A stretch of DNA of 53,036 nucleotides from Prevotellaceae bacterium UBA6398. GTDB lineage: Bacteria > Bacteroidota > Bacteroidia > Bacteroidales > Bacteroidaceae. Made by a program: the position numbers and the translations under genes. Below are positions 17,631 through 25,983 of this stretch, piece by piece; positions within the stretch are counted from its first letter, which is position 1; every line of letters begins with the position of its first letter. Below the pieces are notes generated by a model. The model was not told where the DNA came from. It did no database searches and saw nothing but the letters and a program-made list of their open reading frames with translations. The DNA is taken from contig DJQA01000017.1 of the NCBI GenBank assembly GCA_002437495.1, forward strand, positions 1-53,036, given 5' to 3'.

Positions 17631-18290
17631 ATGACTGCGCAGGAGGTTAGAGAAACCGTGGCGCGCCTAAAAAAGGATTTCCGCTCCATGATGAACGGCG
17701 TGGTAAGCAGTTCCATGCGGGACAAAGGGCTTTACTACGTAGTTAATTTCGGCGTAGAAGGGGTGAGACTTACGGAGCTTTCCAAAAGTTTGCCGCACGA
17801 CGCCACACTCGCTCGCGCACTGTGGCAGGAAAGGGTTAGGGAGTGTAGACTGCTCGCGCCTATGACATACCCTGCCGAAGAGTTTGCGCAAGATATATGC
17901 GAGGCCTGGATAGACACTCTGCAAACCACCGAAGAGGCGCAATATATGTCAATGCATCTTTTGCAACACCTGCCCTACGCCGGCTCGAAAGTTATGGAAT
18001 GGATGGCTTCGGAAAACGCCCTGCGCCAGCTTTGCGGCTTCTTAACGGCAGGAAAGCTGATTGGCGGCGGTGTAAGGTTTTACGGGCGCGAGCGCAACGA
18101 ACTTCTCGACCAATGCGAAACGGCTTTGCACAGCAAAAACCCACAAGTGGCGCGGGCGGCATACAACGCCCTGCAACGGTTTGGTTCGCAAAACTCATAT
18201 CAGGAAACCGAGGTGGAGAAAATTTTCTCCAAATTTGCAGAGAGTAAAGCACAGGATGGAAACAGAGGAACTGAAAGAGAATACTGCTGA
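17631..18290 (+). CDS. AlkD-like HEAT-repeat protein
   Basis: This 219-residue, mostly helical protein contains a stretch (ATLARALWQERVRECRLLA) that resembles the AlkD family of DNA alkylation-repair HEAT-repeat proteins. Trp and Asp residues in the following helices (EAWIDTLQ) fit that family. It could be an alkylpurine DNA glycosylase or a non-enzymatic relative. I cannot confirm the catalytic Asp without an alignment. It starts 4 bp after dipeptidyl peptidase III and overlaps the Fur-like gene by 35 bp, so the four genes to purA probably share a transcript. Confidence 0.65.
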   Translation: MTAQEVRETVARLKKDFRSMMNGVVSSSMRDKGLYYVVNFGVEGVRLTELSKSLPHDATLARALWQERVRECRLLAPMTYPAEEFAQDICEAWIDTLQTTEEAQYMSMHLLQHLPYAGSKVMEWMASENALRQLCGFLTAGKLIGGGVRFYGRERNELLDQCETALHSKNPQVARAAYNALQRFGSQNSYQETEVEKIFSKFAESKAQDGNRGTEREYC

Positions 18291-18750
18291 GGAGGCATTC
18301 ACCGAATATTTGGAGAATAACGGCCTGAAAAAAAGTCGGGAACGCTATGTAGTGCTCGAAGCCGCACGCAAAATAAACCATCTCTTCACGGCTGCCGAAC
18401 TACATTCGTTCATCACCGAATGCATGAGCTTCCACATTAGTCTCACAACAGTTTACTCGTCGCTGTCGCTGCTGGGAAAATGCGGCATAACGGTCAGACA
18501 TCTTCTGTCAGCTGATTCGGTTGTATTTGAATACGCCTACGGCAAAACATCCTTCAAATACGCAATATGCTCTATGTGCGGCAGAATGACCCACATAAAC
18601 GACCGCACGCTCGACCGGGCGGTATCGGCCGTTAAAACTCCGCGACTGCATTTCAATTACTACAAAACATATATCTATGGCATCTGCGCCTCGTGCGCAC
18701 GCAAAGAAAAATACAAACTACGCAAAATAAAAAACAAAAATAAAAAATGA
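18256..18750 (+). CDS. Fur-family transcriptional regulator
   Basis: This 164-residue protein has the Fur winged-helix domain (about residues 20-85; HLFTAAELHSFI followed by ISLTTVYSSLSLLGKCGI). Two CxxC pairs, CSMC and CASC, form the usual structural zinc site. The His-rich motif that normally precedes the first CxxC is replaced by FKYAICSMC, so the regulatory metal site looks incomplete. The C terminus is a basic Lys/Asn tail. The ATG at 18256 overlaps the preceding gene by 35 bp. The stop overlaps the purA start by 4 bp (ATGA), so the two are translationally coupled. Its target genes and signal are unknown. Confidence 0.85.
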   Translation: METEELKENTAEEAFTEYLENNGLKKSRERYVVLEAARKINHLFTAAELHSFITECMSFHISLTTVYSSLSLLGKCGITVRHLLSADSVVFEYAYGKTSFKYAICSMCGRMTHINDRTLDRAVSAVKTPRLHFNYYKTYIYGICASCARKEKYKLRKIKNKNKK

Positions 18751-20018
18751 CACAAGGCAAAGTTGATACCCTCCTGGGTATAGTTTTCGGCGATGAAGGC
18801 AAGGGAAAAGTAGTCGACTTCTTCACACCCCACTATGACGTTGTGGCCCGTTTTGCCGGTGGCCCGAATGCGGGGCACACCATTATCTTCAACGGCAAAA
18901 AATTCGTGCTTCGCTCCATACCTTCAGGCATTTTCTGCGAGGACAAAGTCAACATCATAGGCAACGGTTGCGTTATAGCCCCCGACCTGTTCATGGCCGA
19001 AGCCAAGGAGCTCGAAGCCGCAGGCTATGAATTAACCAACCGTCTGCACATAAGCAAGCGCGCCCACCTGATACTTCCCACCCACAGGGTGCTCGACCGC
19101 GCATACGAAGCGGCGAAAGGCAAGAACAAAGTGGGCACAACCGGAAAAGGCATAGGCCCCACATACAGCGACAAGGCTTCGCGCATCGGCTTGCGAGTGG
19201 GCGACATTCTCAACAATTTCGAGGCTAAATACAACGCCCTGAAATCATATCACGAGAACATACTCCGCAACCTCAAATTCGAATACGACATAAAGGAGGA
19301 CGAAGAAAAATGGATGGAAGGCATTGAATACATGCGTAAGTTCCGTCTATCCGACACAGAAATCGAACTGAACACCCTGCTAAGCGAGGGCAAGAGCGTG
19401 CTTGCCGAAGGGGCGCAAGGCACAATGCTCGACATCGACCACGGCACATACCCCTTTGTGAGCAGCTCGTCCACAACCTGCGGCGGAGTGTGCACAGGAC
19501 TTGGCGTGGCACCATCGAAAATAGGCGAGGTTTTCGGAATATTCAAAGCCTATTCCACACGTGTAGGGGCAGGGCCGTTCCCCGTTGAGCTTTTCGATGA
19601 TACGGGCGATGAAATACGCAAAATCGGAAACGAGTTCGGCGCGGTAACAGGCAGAAACCGACGCTGCGGATGGGTTGACCTCGTGGCACTTAAATATGCC
19701 GTAATGATTAACGGAGTTACGCAACTGGTAATGATGAAAAGCGATGTGCTCGACGGCTTTAAAACTATAAAGGCATGCACAGCCTATGAACTGCCAAACG
19801 GTGAAAAAACCGAAACAATGCCTTTCGATACCGAGGGCTGCAAACCTGTATATACCGAAATCAAGGGTTGGAACACCGACCTAACCAAAGTTAAGTCGGA
19901 AGACGGGTTCCCACAGGCTTTCAAGGACTACATAGCATTTTTGGAGCAACAACTGCAACGCCCCATCAAGATAATTTCGGTGGGACCCGACCGCGAGGCG
20001 ACAATCATAAGAAAGTAA
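18747..20018 (+). CDS. purA: Adenylosuccinate synthetase
   Basis: This 423-residue enzyme joins IMP and aspartate using GTP, the first committed step to AMP. The GTP-binding block LLGIVFGDEGKGKVVDFFT, with the catalytic Asp, opens the protein. GPNAGHTI with the catalytic His, VGTTGKGIGPTYSDKASR, and GAVTGRNRRCGWVDLV follow. Length is normal. It is coupled to the Fur-like regulator by a 4-bp overlap. No terminator is evident immediately downstream; repeat element C lies there. Confidence 0.97.
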   Translation: MTQGKVDTLLGIVFGDEGKGKVVDFFTPHYDVVARFAGGPNAGHTIIFNGKKFVLRSIPSGIFCEDKVNIIGNGCVIAPDLFMAEAKELEAAGYELTNRLHISKRAHLILPTHRVLDRAYEAAKGKNKVGTTGKGIGPTYSDKASRIGLRVGDILNNFEAKYNALKSYHENILRNLKFEYDIKEDEEKWMEGIEYMRKFRLSDTEIELNTLLSEGKSVLAEGAQGTMLDIDHGTYPFVSSSSTTCGGVCTGLGVAPSKIGEVFGIFKAYSTRVGAGPFPVELFDDTGDEIRKIGNEFGAVTGRNRRCGWVDLVALKYAVMINGVTQLVMMKSDVLDGFKTIKACTAYELPNGEKTETMPFDTEGCKPVYTEIKGWNTDLTKVKSEDGFPQAFKDYIAFLEQQLQRPIKIISVGPDREATIIRK

Positions 20019-20079
20019 TACCAAAGGCACAGAACCACGGCTTGCCACCCAAAGCGCTATATGATATGCGAGCCGATAT

Positions 20080-20173
20080 GAAAAAACTACATCGGACATA
20101 GGAAAAACCAAGTCTGATGTAGTTTAAATTATGTCTGATGTAGTTTTTTCTACATAGCACATAGTTTTTCGCC
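20080..20173 (+). repeat. 21-bp-unit repeat element C (subtype II)
   Basis: Units lie at 20093-20113, 20114-20134 and 20135-20155, and the tail AGCACATAGTTTTTCGCC follows at 20156-20173. This subtype, shared with element F, has two units in inverted sense (CTGATGTAG) and a tail without CAGACC. It fills most of the gap between purA and the next gene. Confidence 0.88.
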
Positions 20174-20292
20174 TTTACAAGCCCATGGCTTACAACGCCT
20201 CACCAAATTCCCCCGAAAATCAGGTAATCCGCTTTGATACCCAGGGTTAAGAAAAACGGCCGCAATGCCGCCCTTGCCCTCTACCACACCCG

Positions 20293-21810
20293 ATGAACAA
20301 AACCCTATACTCCCACGCAAGCTCACGCTCCGATGCGGCATACCCATATTTCATATTCCCATGCAAAGGCACTATGATATATCCGTATCGCCGCACGGGA
20401 ATTCCCGCCACACCGGTGGAAAAACAGTTTGCAAAACTTCTTAAAAAGGTCCTCGCCGGCACTGCGATTGAAGTTATAACCGACGGCTGCTTCAAATTCA
20501 CCGACGGCGGATATACCTACCCCACCTCGATACTCCTTTGCGACAGGGAAAACAAGGGCCTTGCCATCGACCTGGAAATCGATGAACCTTACGCGCTGCC
20601 CGACTTCACACCGCGCCACTATATCGAGGACAGCAGCGACTCCATGCGCGACTCCGTTCTCAACGCCAATGGATGGGCCGTGGTGCGCTTCGCCGAAAAA
20701 CAAATAGTTGAATCCTGCGAAATATGCTGCAACTTTGTGCTGTCGCTCATAAACAGCCTGAAACTTCTCCCGCCCATACCATACGACCGCAGCATACGTG
20801 AAAAGCCATCCTCGTTAAGCAGATTTTCACGCGTCAGCGCAGAAATCGCCGCACGCACCGGCTTGCGCGAAGGTTATCTGGGGCGTGCGGGAATAGAGTG
20901 TTTCGATACCGCGCCCTATGCCGACCGGGAACCGCTAACGCTTGAAGAACGCGCCGGCCTGTGCGGAGCAAATGCCGATGCTTGCCAAGGCCGTGAAAGC
21001 AACAACAACGAGGGCTATAACGCCGAACATCATTTCGACCGCGATGACGACATCGTGTTCATTCCCGAAACCCACACCTACCTCTACAAAGGCTGCGATG
21101 CCATGAAGTCGGTAACAACCGTGGTTTCGGAACTGTTTCCGGCATTCGACGCCCACGCAACGGCAGAACGCAAGGCAAGAGAGGAGCAATGCTCGCCCAA
21201 CGTGTTTCTCGACAAATGGGCATTCGCCTCACGCGAGGCAGCCGAAACCGGCACGCACATGCACGCACAGATAGAGAACCAACTCCTGGGGCGAAAGACA
21301 AACAGCTCGTTCCGCCTGCGCTTCGACTCGCCAACACTAAAGTGCGACAAATACGTGGACGTGGGCAGGGAATTTTCCTACTTTCTGGATTTCATCGGCC
21401 GTGCCGGCATAAAGCCCTACCGCACCGAATGGCCTATATACGATGCAGAGGCGCGCATTGCCGGCTCACCCGATTTGGTTGCCGAAAAAGACGGAAAACT
21501 CCTTATGTTCGACTGGAAACGCTCCGCCAAAGTAGTGGACGCCGGGGCAAGTACCGGAATAAACGGTAAGCCTAACATGAAATGCTGGAACCGCTACGGA
21601 TTCGGTGCATACTCGCAACTGCCCGACTGCGCGTTTGTGCACTACTCCCTGCAACAGGCAATATACAGGCGCATTCTCGCCAAAAACTACGGCATAAGCA
21701 TCGACCGCACATTCCTCGTGGTGTTGCACCCGCAATACAACCACTTCTACATCGTGGAAACAATGGACGTCGAAAAATACGTCGACCTCATCTTCAGCAG
21801 CGTGCATTGA
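20293..21810 (+). CDS. Protein with two PD-(D/E)XK nuclease-like domains
   Basis: This 505-residue protein appears to combine two nuclease folds. Residues 40-145 resemble DUF559/Vsr-like endonucleases: Glu43 in VEKQFAKLL, Asp93 and Glu95 in AIDLEIDEPY, and GWAVVRFAE. Residues 260-470 resemble phage-type RecB-family exonucleases: SVTTVVSELFP, GTHMHAQIE, then Asp394 in GSPDL, Asp407 and Lys409 in FDWKRS, and Gln454 in HYSLQQAIYRRIL. The two are joined by a region without recognisable features. The gene stands alone, after purA and repeat element C. The start could also be Met28. Its function is unknown; DNA processing or defence are possibilities. Confidence 0.7.
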   Translation: MNKTLYSHASSRSDAAYPYFIFPCKGTMIYPYRRTGIPATPVEKQFAKLLKKVLAGTAIEVITDGCFKFTDGGYTYPTSILLCDRENKGLAIDLEIDEPYALPDFTPRHYIEDSSDSMRDSVLNANGWAVVRFAEKQIVESCEICCNFVLSLINSLKLLPPIPYDRSIREKPSSLSRFSRVSAEIAARTGLREGYLGRAGIECFDTAPYADREPLTLEERAGLCGANADACQGRESNNNEGYNAEHHFDRDDDIVFIPETHTYLYKGCDAMKSVTTVVSELFPAFDAHATAERKAREEQCSPNVFLDKWAFASREAAETGTHMHAQIENQLLGRKTNSSFRLRFDSPTLKCDKYVDVGREFSYFLDFIGRAGIKPYRTEWPIYDAEARIAGSPDLVAEKDGKLLMFDWKRSAKVVDAGASTGINGKPNMKCWNRYGFGAYSQLPDCAFVHYSLQQAIYRRILAKNYGISIDRTFLVVLHPQYNHFYIVETMDVEKYVDLIFSSVH

Positions 21811-21955
21811 ATTTTACGGTTAAGGGTAAAAATGCGGATAACCGCAAAAAACAACATTGCCGCATATAACACAGCATCATCCCCGTTTCATACATTCATC
21901 CTGCCGTCTTATACAATAGCCTTAACAAGGCGGAGCGTTTTTTAAGGTGTTTGTG

Positions 21956-21963
21956 TATTTTTG
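21956..21963 (+). promoter_or_regulatory. Probable promoter of the DUF4846 gene (-7 element)
   Basis: TATTTTTG matches TAnnTTTG and lies 22 bp before the ATG. No clear -33 element is visible. Confidence 0.5.
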
Positions 21964-21985
21964 CTGACAACAAAAACTACAGAAT

Positions 21986-22744
21986 ATGAAGAATGTCATA
22001 AAGATAATCGGTGTGCTGTTCGTTCTGGGAGCAGCTGTCGTTGGTGGATTTTGGTGGTATTCGCACACGAGCAATCCGTGGAAAGCACGCACCGTGGGCG
22101 ACATACGCACCCCAAAGGGATACACCAGAGTGAATGGAAGCTATGCGGAGTTCATGCGCAGCCTTCCGCTTAAGAGGAAAGGGAGCAAGGTGCAGCTTTA
22201 CATGGGAGGCGACGCGAAATACCAATGGCTGTCAACGGCGGTGATAGACCTGCCGTTGCTCAGCAACGCCGAGCAGTGCGCCGACATAACCATGCGGTTG
22301 AGGGCGGAATACCTTTTCGCGCAGGGGCGTTACTCGGAGATTTGCTTCACCGACGTGAACGGGAAAAGGCTGCAATATCGCGGCGGCGGTTCGCGAAAGG
22401 CGTTGGAGAAGTTCCTGCGCAAGGCTTACGGAATGTGCAGCACATTCTCCGTAAGCCGCGAAACCGAGCCAAGAAAAATAAGCGAGGTGCAACCGGGAGA
22501 CATTCTGGTATATCCGGCAAGGAGACGGAAAAGGCTTGGCCATGCACTGATTGTGATTGACGTGGCGCGGAAAGGGAAGAAAGTGGCTGTGATGTGCGCC
22601 GAGGGCAACACGCCCGCCCGCGAGCCTCATGTAGTGAGAAACCTAAATCCGGTGGAAAATCCGTGGTTCTTCTTCAACGGCGATGAAAACACGCTTTGGG
22701 TTTCGGTATTCCACTTTGGTAAAGATGAGTTGAGGCATTATTAG
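21986..22744 (+). CDS. DUF4846-family membrane-anchored or secreted protein
   Basis: This 252-residue protein starts with a hydrophobic segment (residues 4-24, IIGVLFVLGAAVVGGFWWY) that is either a membrane anchor or a signal peptide. Its body matches the DUF4846 pattern: TPKGYTRV, then FMRSLPLKRKGSKVQLYMG, a conserved ADITMRLRAEYLF region, and GDILVYPA followed by GHALIVIDVA. Proteins of this family occur in Bacteroidetes and have no known function. The gene is monocistronic with its own promoter element. Confidence 0.8.
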   Translation: MKNVIKIIGVLFVLGAAVVGGFWWYSHTSNPWKARTVGDIRTPKGYTRVNGSYAEFMRSLPLKRKGSKVQLYMGGDAKYQWLSTAVIDLPLLSNAEQCADITMRLRAEYLFAQGRYSEICFTDVNGKRLQYRGGGSRKALEKFLRKAYGMCSTFSVSRETEPRKISEVQPGDILVYPARRRKRLGHALIVIDVARKGKKVAVMCAEGNTPAREPHVVRNLNPVENPWFFFNGDENTLWVSVFHFGKDELRHY

Positions 22745-22863
22745 CGATAGTGCACCACTTATTGACATAAATTCGCGAATTTATCGTAACACATTGAATT
22801 TCAGGAAAAATACCCGGGATATAATACGTTTTGCATAACGTTTTGCTTTTCAAATGTTTGCAA

Positions 22864-22958
22864 GCGGCAAAAAAAGGTCTGATGTGGTTTGAATTATGTC
22901 TGATGTAATTTTTTCTACATAGGACATAGTTTTTTCTATGTCCCATATAGTTTTCGGG
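22864..22958 (-). repeat. 21-bp-unit repeat element D (subtype I)
   Basis: Units lie at 22882-22902, 22903-22923 and 22924-22944. The tail, read on the minus strand, is CAGACCTTTTTTTGCCGC (22864-22881). It lies 42 bp from the paired palindromic repeat at 23000, between convergent genes. The remainder of 22745-22999 holds nothing that I can support. Confidence 0.9.
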
Positions 22959-22999
22959 ATGTTTGAGGAAAGACGAGCGATTATGGTTTTGCAATAATT

Positions 23000-23089
23000 G
23001 TAGGGGCGTATGGCATACGCCATGTACACAGCCGCTCGAGCCGCATTGCACAATCCTCGCAATTCAGGGCGTATGCCATACGCCCCTAC
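23000..23089. repeat. Paired palindromic repeat, copy 2
   Basis: Arms lie at 23000-23021 and 23067-23089 and are the same as in copy 1. They are separated by 45 bp instead of 65. The right arm is read as the last codons of wbqC, and the wbqC stop codon (23064-23066) falls just inside the element. Confidence 0.9.
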
Positions 23090-23741
23090 GGCGGCATAAT
23101 TCTTCCTTTAATTGCGCATGGCTTTTTTGCAGGGTTATGATTCCCTCCGGGCCCTCGTTGAAAAGCAAATCGGCCACGCTCAAATTTGGTTTGAAGCCGT
23201 TGCGCCGTGCAAAAACCTGGTAATATTCCTGCGGAATAAAGTGCGGGTCTTTCGCCGGGTGCTTGGGGTTTATTGCATCGCGAAAGTCGTCTGCCCCAAG
23301 AGCCTCGGCGTTTGCGTATTCTTCGGTCATAACCACGCCATATTCCATATCCAAAAGCTCGCACAGCTTGGCGGTTAGTTCCTGATTGAAATCAATAAGA
23401 AACTCATACTCTTTTTCATAGAAAGGTTGCAGGTCGTCGGCGTAAAACTCGAAGAAAGGGCTGTTTTCGTATGCGCTTACCAGCGACTGCCAGTGAAGGT
23501 GTCGCCAGTTTCCGTGGTCGCTGATTCTGACATCGCGCATGGCGCATTTTGCGTAGGGCAGGGAAACAGGGATTGTAAGAGCCTGCACCCCGGCTTGTGT
23601 TGCTATGATGCAGCGGTTGCGGTATGTTTGCTTTATGTAATGGTCGTATTGCTCAACATAAACCTTGGGATATGCCACGAGTTTAGTGAACCATTGCACC
23701 GGCGGCATATAGGCTGACGACAGCAGGACGCTTTTTTTCAT
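23064..23741 (-). CDS. WbqC-family protein
   Basis: This 225-residue protein matches the WbqC-like family: SSAYMPPVQWFTKL near the N terminus, YRNRCIIATQAGVQALTIPV, and ISDHGNWRHLHWQSLVSAYENSPFFEFY. The family occurs with glycan-biosynthesis genes, but its reaction is not established. It is the last gene of the dapB-lepB-lepB-wbqC operon, 11 bp after the lepB paralogue. Its last ten or so residues (RRRGVWHTP) are encoded by a palindromic repeat. The native C terminus may therefore have been replaced. Confidence 0.85.
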   Translation of the reverse strand: MKKSVLLSSAYMPPVQWFTKLVAYPKVYVEQYDHYIKQTYRNRCIIATQAGVQALTIPVSLPYAKCAMRDVRISDHGNWRHLHWQSLVSAYENSPFFEFYADDLQPFYEKEYEFLIDFNQELTAKLCELLDMEYGVVMTEEYANAEALGADDFRDAINPKHPAKDPHFIPQEYYQVFARRNGFKPNLSVADLLFNEGPEGIITLQKSHAQLKEELCRRRGVWHTP

Positions 23742-23752
23742 TTGCCCTTGTT

Positions 23753-24487
23753 TTATGGTATTTTGAAAAGTCTGTCCTTTCTGATGCTGCGATAAAAAGG
23801 CTCTTCCTGCTTTATGGAATACATAATGAGCATTACCCTGCCTATAAGGTGGCTTTGCGGCACAAGACCGTAATAGCGCGAATCTCCGGTGTTGCTCTGC
23901 TGCCCGGAATAAGCCCAGTAGTAGTCTTGGCTAAACACCACATACGGCGTGGTGTGCCCATCTATAAGCAGCGTGTCGCCTCGCAGTTCGGCACAGTGGC
24001 ACGGCTCATGAAGGTTTATTGTGTTGCAAATAAGGCGGGCGTTCCATTTTGTAATGTAAACGCGGCGGCCCTTTGCGGGTATGGCAAAAGGGAACGAGCC
24101 TTTGCCCTGTTTCATGCCCACCTTCATGTCTTTCGTAAGCGCAACGGTGTCTCCCGGAAGAGCTAAGCACTGCGCAATGCACACAGTGCTACCCTTATGA
24201 TTTTCATAACCATCGGTGGGCATATAAAAAGCCATCCAGTCGCCGCGCTGCGGCTTTCCGTCTCCCAGCCTACGCCACCCGGTATATTCGGTTAGCGGAA
24301 GCCTTATGCCGTAGCTTGTTTTAGAAACAAGCAAATGGTCGCCCTGCTCAAAGCAGCCCACAAACCGTTGTGAGGAAACGGTGTATTGACCAAAAACCAA
24401 CAAACGTATGAGCCACAAAATCAGACAGGCTGCAAGAAAGACAGCCAGTGTACACAAAATTTCCCTTGTCCTGCCCGATATTTGCAA
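23753..24487 (-). CDS. Signal peptidase I paralogue lacking the catalytic dyad
   Basis: This 244-residue S26-family protein has one N-terminal membrane segment (residues 10-32) and the family's later blocks: GDHLLVSKTSYG, ALPGDTV, and YYWAYSGQQSNTGDSRYYGLVP. Aligned on the GD and LPG motifs to the neighbouring lepB, the nucleophile Ser position is Arg41 and the general-base Lys position is Ala105. It is therefore probably not a peptidase. The only possible start is TTG at 24487; no in-frame ATG precedes the conserved region. It lies 20 bp after lepB. It may assist or regulate LepB, but that is inference. Confidence 0.85.
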   Translation of the reverse strand: MQISGRTREILCTLAVFLAACLILWLIRLLVFGQYTVSSQRFVGCFEQGDHLLVSKTSYGIRLPLTEYTGWRRLGDGKPQRGDWMAFYMPTDGYENHKGSTVCIAQCLALPGDTVALTKDMKVGMKQGKGSFPFAIPAKGRRVYITKWNARLICNTINLHEPCHCAELRGDTLLIDGHTTPYVVFSQDYYWAYSGQQSNTGDSRYYGLVPQSHLIGRVMLIMYSIKQEEPFYRSIRKDRLFKIP

Positions 24488-24507
24488 ACCGTTGTTTTTA
24501 AGCCTTG

Positions 24508-25971
24508 CTACTTTATACCATCAACACTGAGAAAGAACCTGTCCGTGCGTATCTTTCCGCCAAATAGTCCTTTGTCTTTGTCAAGAGAGAGCCACACCAA
24601 AAGAGGTTTTCCCACAATGTGGTCTTCGGGCACGAAGCCCCAGAAGCGCGAATCGGCCGAGCGGTCGCGGTTGTCGCCCATCATCCAATAATAGTCCATC
24701 TTAAAAGTGTAGGTGTCGGTCCGCTTTCCGTTTATGTATATCTTGCCGTTGCGCAGTTCAAGCCTGTTGTTTTCGTAAATCCTTATTGGGCGTTCGTATA
24801 TTGCGTAGTTGTCCTTGTTAAGGCGTATTGTAGCCCCCCGTTTGGGAATCCACACAGGCCCGTAGTCGCGAGTGGTCCAATTTTTCACCATGTCGAGCGG
24901 GTAAAGTCCCATTGAATACGGCTGACTTTCCGATATCGACTCCACGATGTCGGGGCGCGAGCGCAGCACTTTTAGAGCGCGGCGAGTTAGTGGCATTCTG
25001 TGCGTGGCCGGGTTGTATGCCGACACATCCTCAAGGTCTTCGTTGGTTATTTCGAGCTCGCTAATAAGTTCTTCGGGTAGGTTGGCCTTGAATGTAACCA
25101 TGTAGTCGTATTGCACATTGTCGGGTTCTTTGTTGGGCTTGCCGTCAAGATATACAATCTTGTTTTTAATCTGCAAAGTCTGCCCCGGTAGCCCCACGCA
25201 GCGCTTCACATAGTTTTCCCTGTGGTCAACGGGGCGACTTATCACCTTTCCGAACACTTCGGGATGCTCATTGATATATTCGCGGCCGTATGAATACTGT
25301 TTTGCGAAAGCATTCATTTGCTCCTGCCACGGCATGGAGTCCATTCCTGCTACAGGGTAGAGTTCCTGCCCTGCCTGGTAGCACATTCCGTAAAAGTCCT
25401 GCTGGTTCTGGGCAAGGGCCACGGTATCGCCCGATGGATAATTGAACACAACGATGTCGTTTAGCTTTATTTTCCCGAACCCCTTAACGCGCTCATATTT
25501 CCATTGCGGCCACTCTATGTAGCTTTTCGTATGTATTATCGGAATTTCGTTGGCCACCAAAGGCAATGACAGCGGGGTCATGGGCTTTCTCGGTCCGTAG
25601 CTCATTTTGCTGACAAGAAGATAGTCGCCCGTAAGCAAACTCTTCTCCAACGACGAGGAGGGAATTACGTAGTTCTGAAAAAAATAGTTGTTTATGAAAT
25701 ACGCGGCAACGAGTGCGAACACAATTGCGTCCACCCAACTCATAATGCCGCGAATTTTCTTATCCTTTATGTTCTTCCACCAACCCCATTTCACCTTTTT
25801 GGTTATGTAGACATCGAATATCAGCGGGGCGAATATAACTCCCCACCAACATTTTATCCATATCAGAAACGCGAAATAGCACACCAGCCACAGGGCGCAC
25901 ACCGTGGCGCGCACCTTCAGCGGCGTTGTCTTTTTAACCCTCTGTTCCTGCTGCTTGTTGTCCTGACTCAT
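24508..25971 (-). CDS. lepB: Signal peptidase I
   Basis: This 487-residue peptidase cleaves signal peptides at the outer face of the cytoplasmic membrane. Membrane segments lie at about residues 23-57 and 80-98. The catalytic Ser107 is in YVIPSSSLEKSLLTGDYLLVS and the catalytic Lys256 in NYVKRCVGLPG. The GDNRDRSADSRFWGFVPEDHIVG block follows near the C terminus. It is longer than the E. coli enzyme because of an insertion between the Ser and Lys motifs, as is usual in Bacteroidetes. It lies 12 bp after dapB, in the same operon. Confidence 0.95.
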   Translation of the reverse strand: MSQDNKQQEQRVKKTTPLKVRATVCALWLVCYFAFLIWIKCWWGVIFAPLIFDVYITKKVKWGWWKNIKDKKIRGIMSWVDAIVFALVAAYFINNYFFQNYVIPSSSLEKSLLTGDYLLVSKMSYGPRKPMTPLSLPLVANEIPIIHTKSYIEWPQWKYERVKGFGKIKLNDIVVFNYPSGDTVALAQNQQDFYGMCYQAGQELYPVAGMDSMPWQEQMNAFAKQYSYGREYINEHPEVFGKVISRPVDHRENYVKRCVGLPGQTLQIKNKIVYLDGKPNKEPDNVQYDYMVTFKANLPEELISELEITNEDLEDVSAYNPATHRMPLTRRALKVLRSRPDIVESISESQPYSMGLYPLDMVKNWTTRDYGPVWIPKRGATIRLNKDNYAIYERPIRIYENNRLELRNGKIYINGKRTDTYTFKMDYYWMMGDNRDRSADSRFWGFVPEDHIVGKPLLVWLSLDKDKGLFGGKIRTDRFFLSVDGIK

Positions 25972-25983
25972 GTGGCTGCCGGT

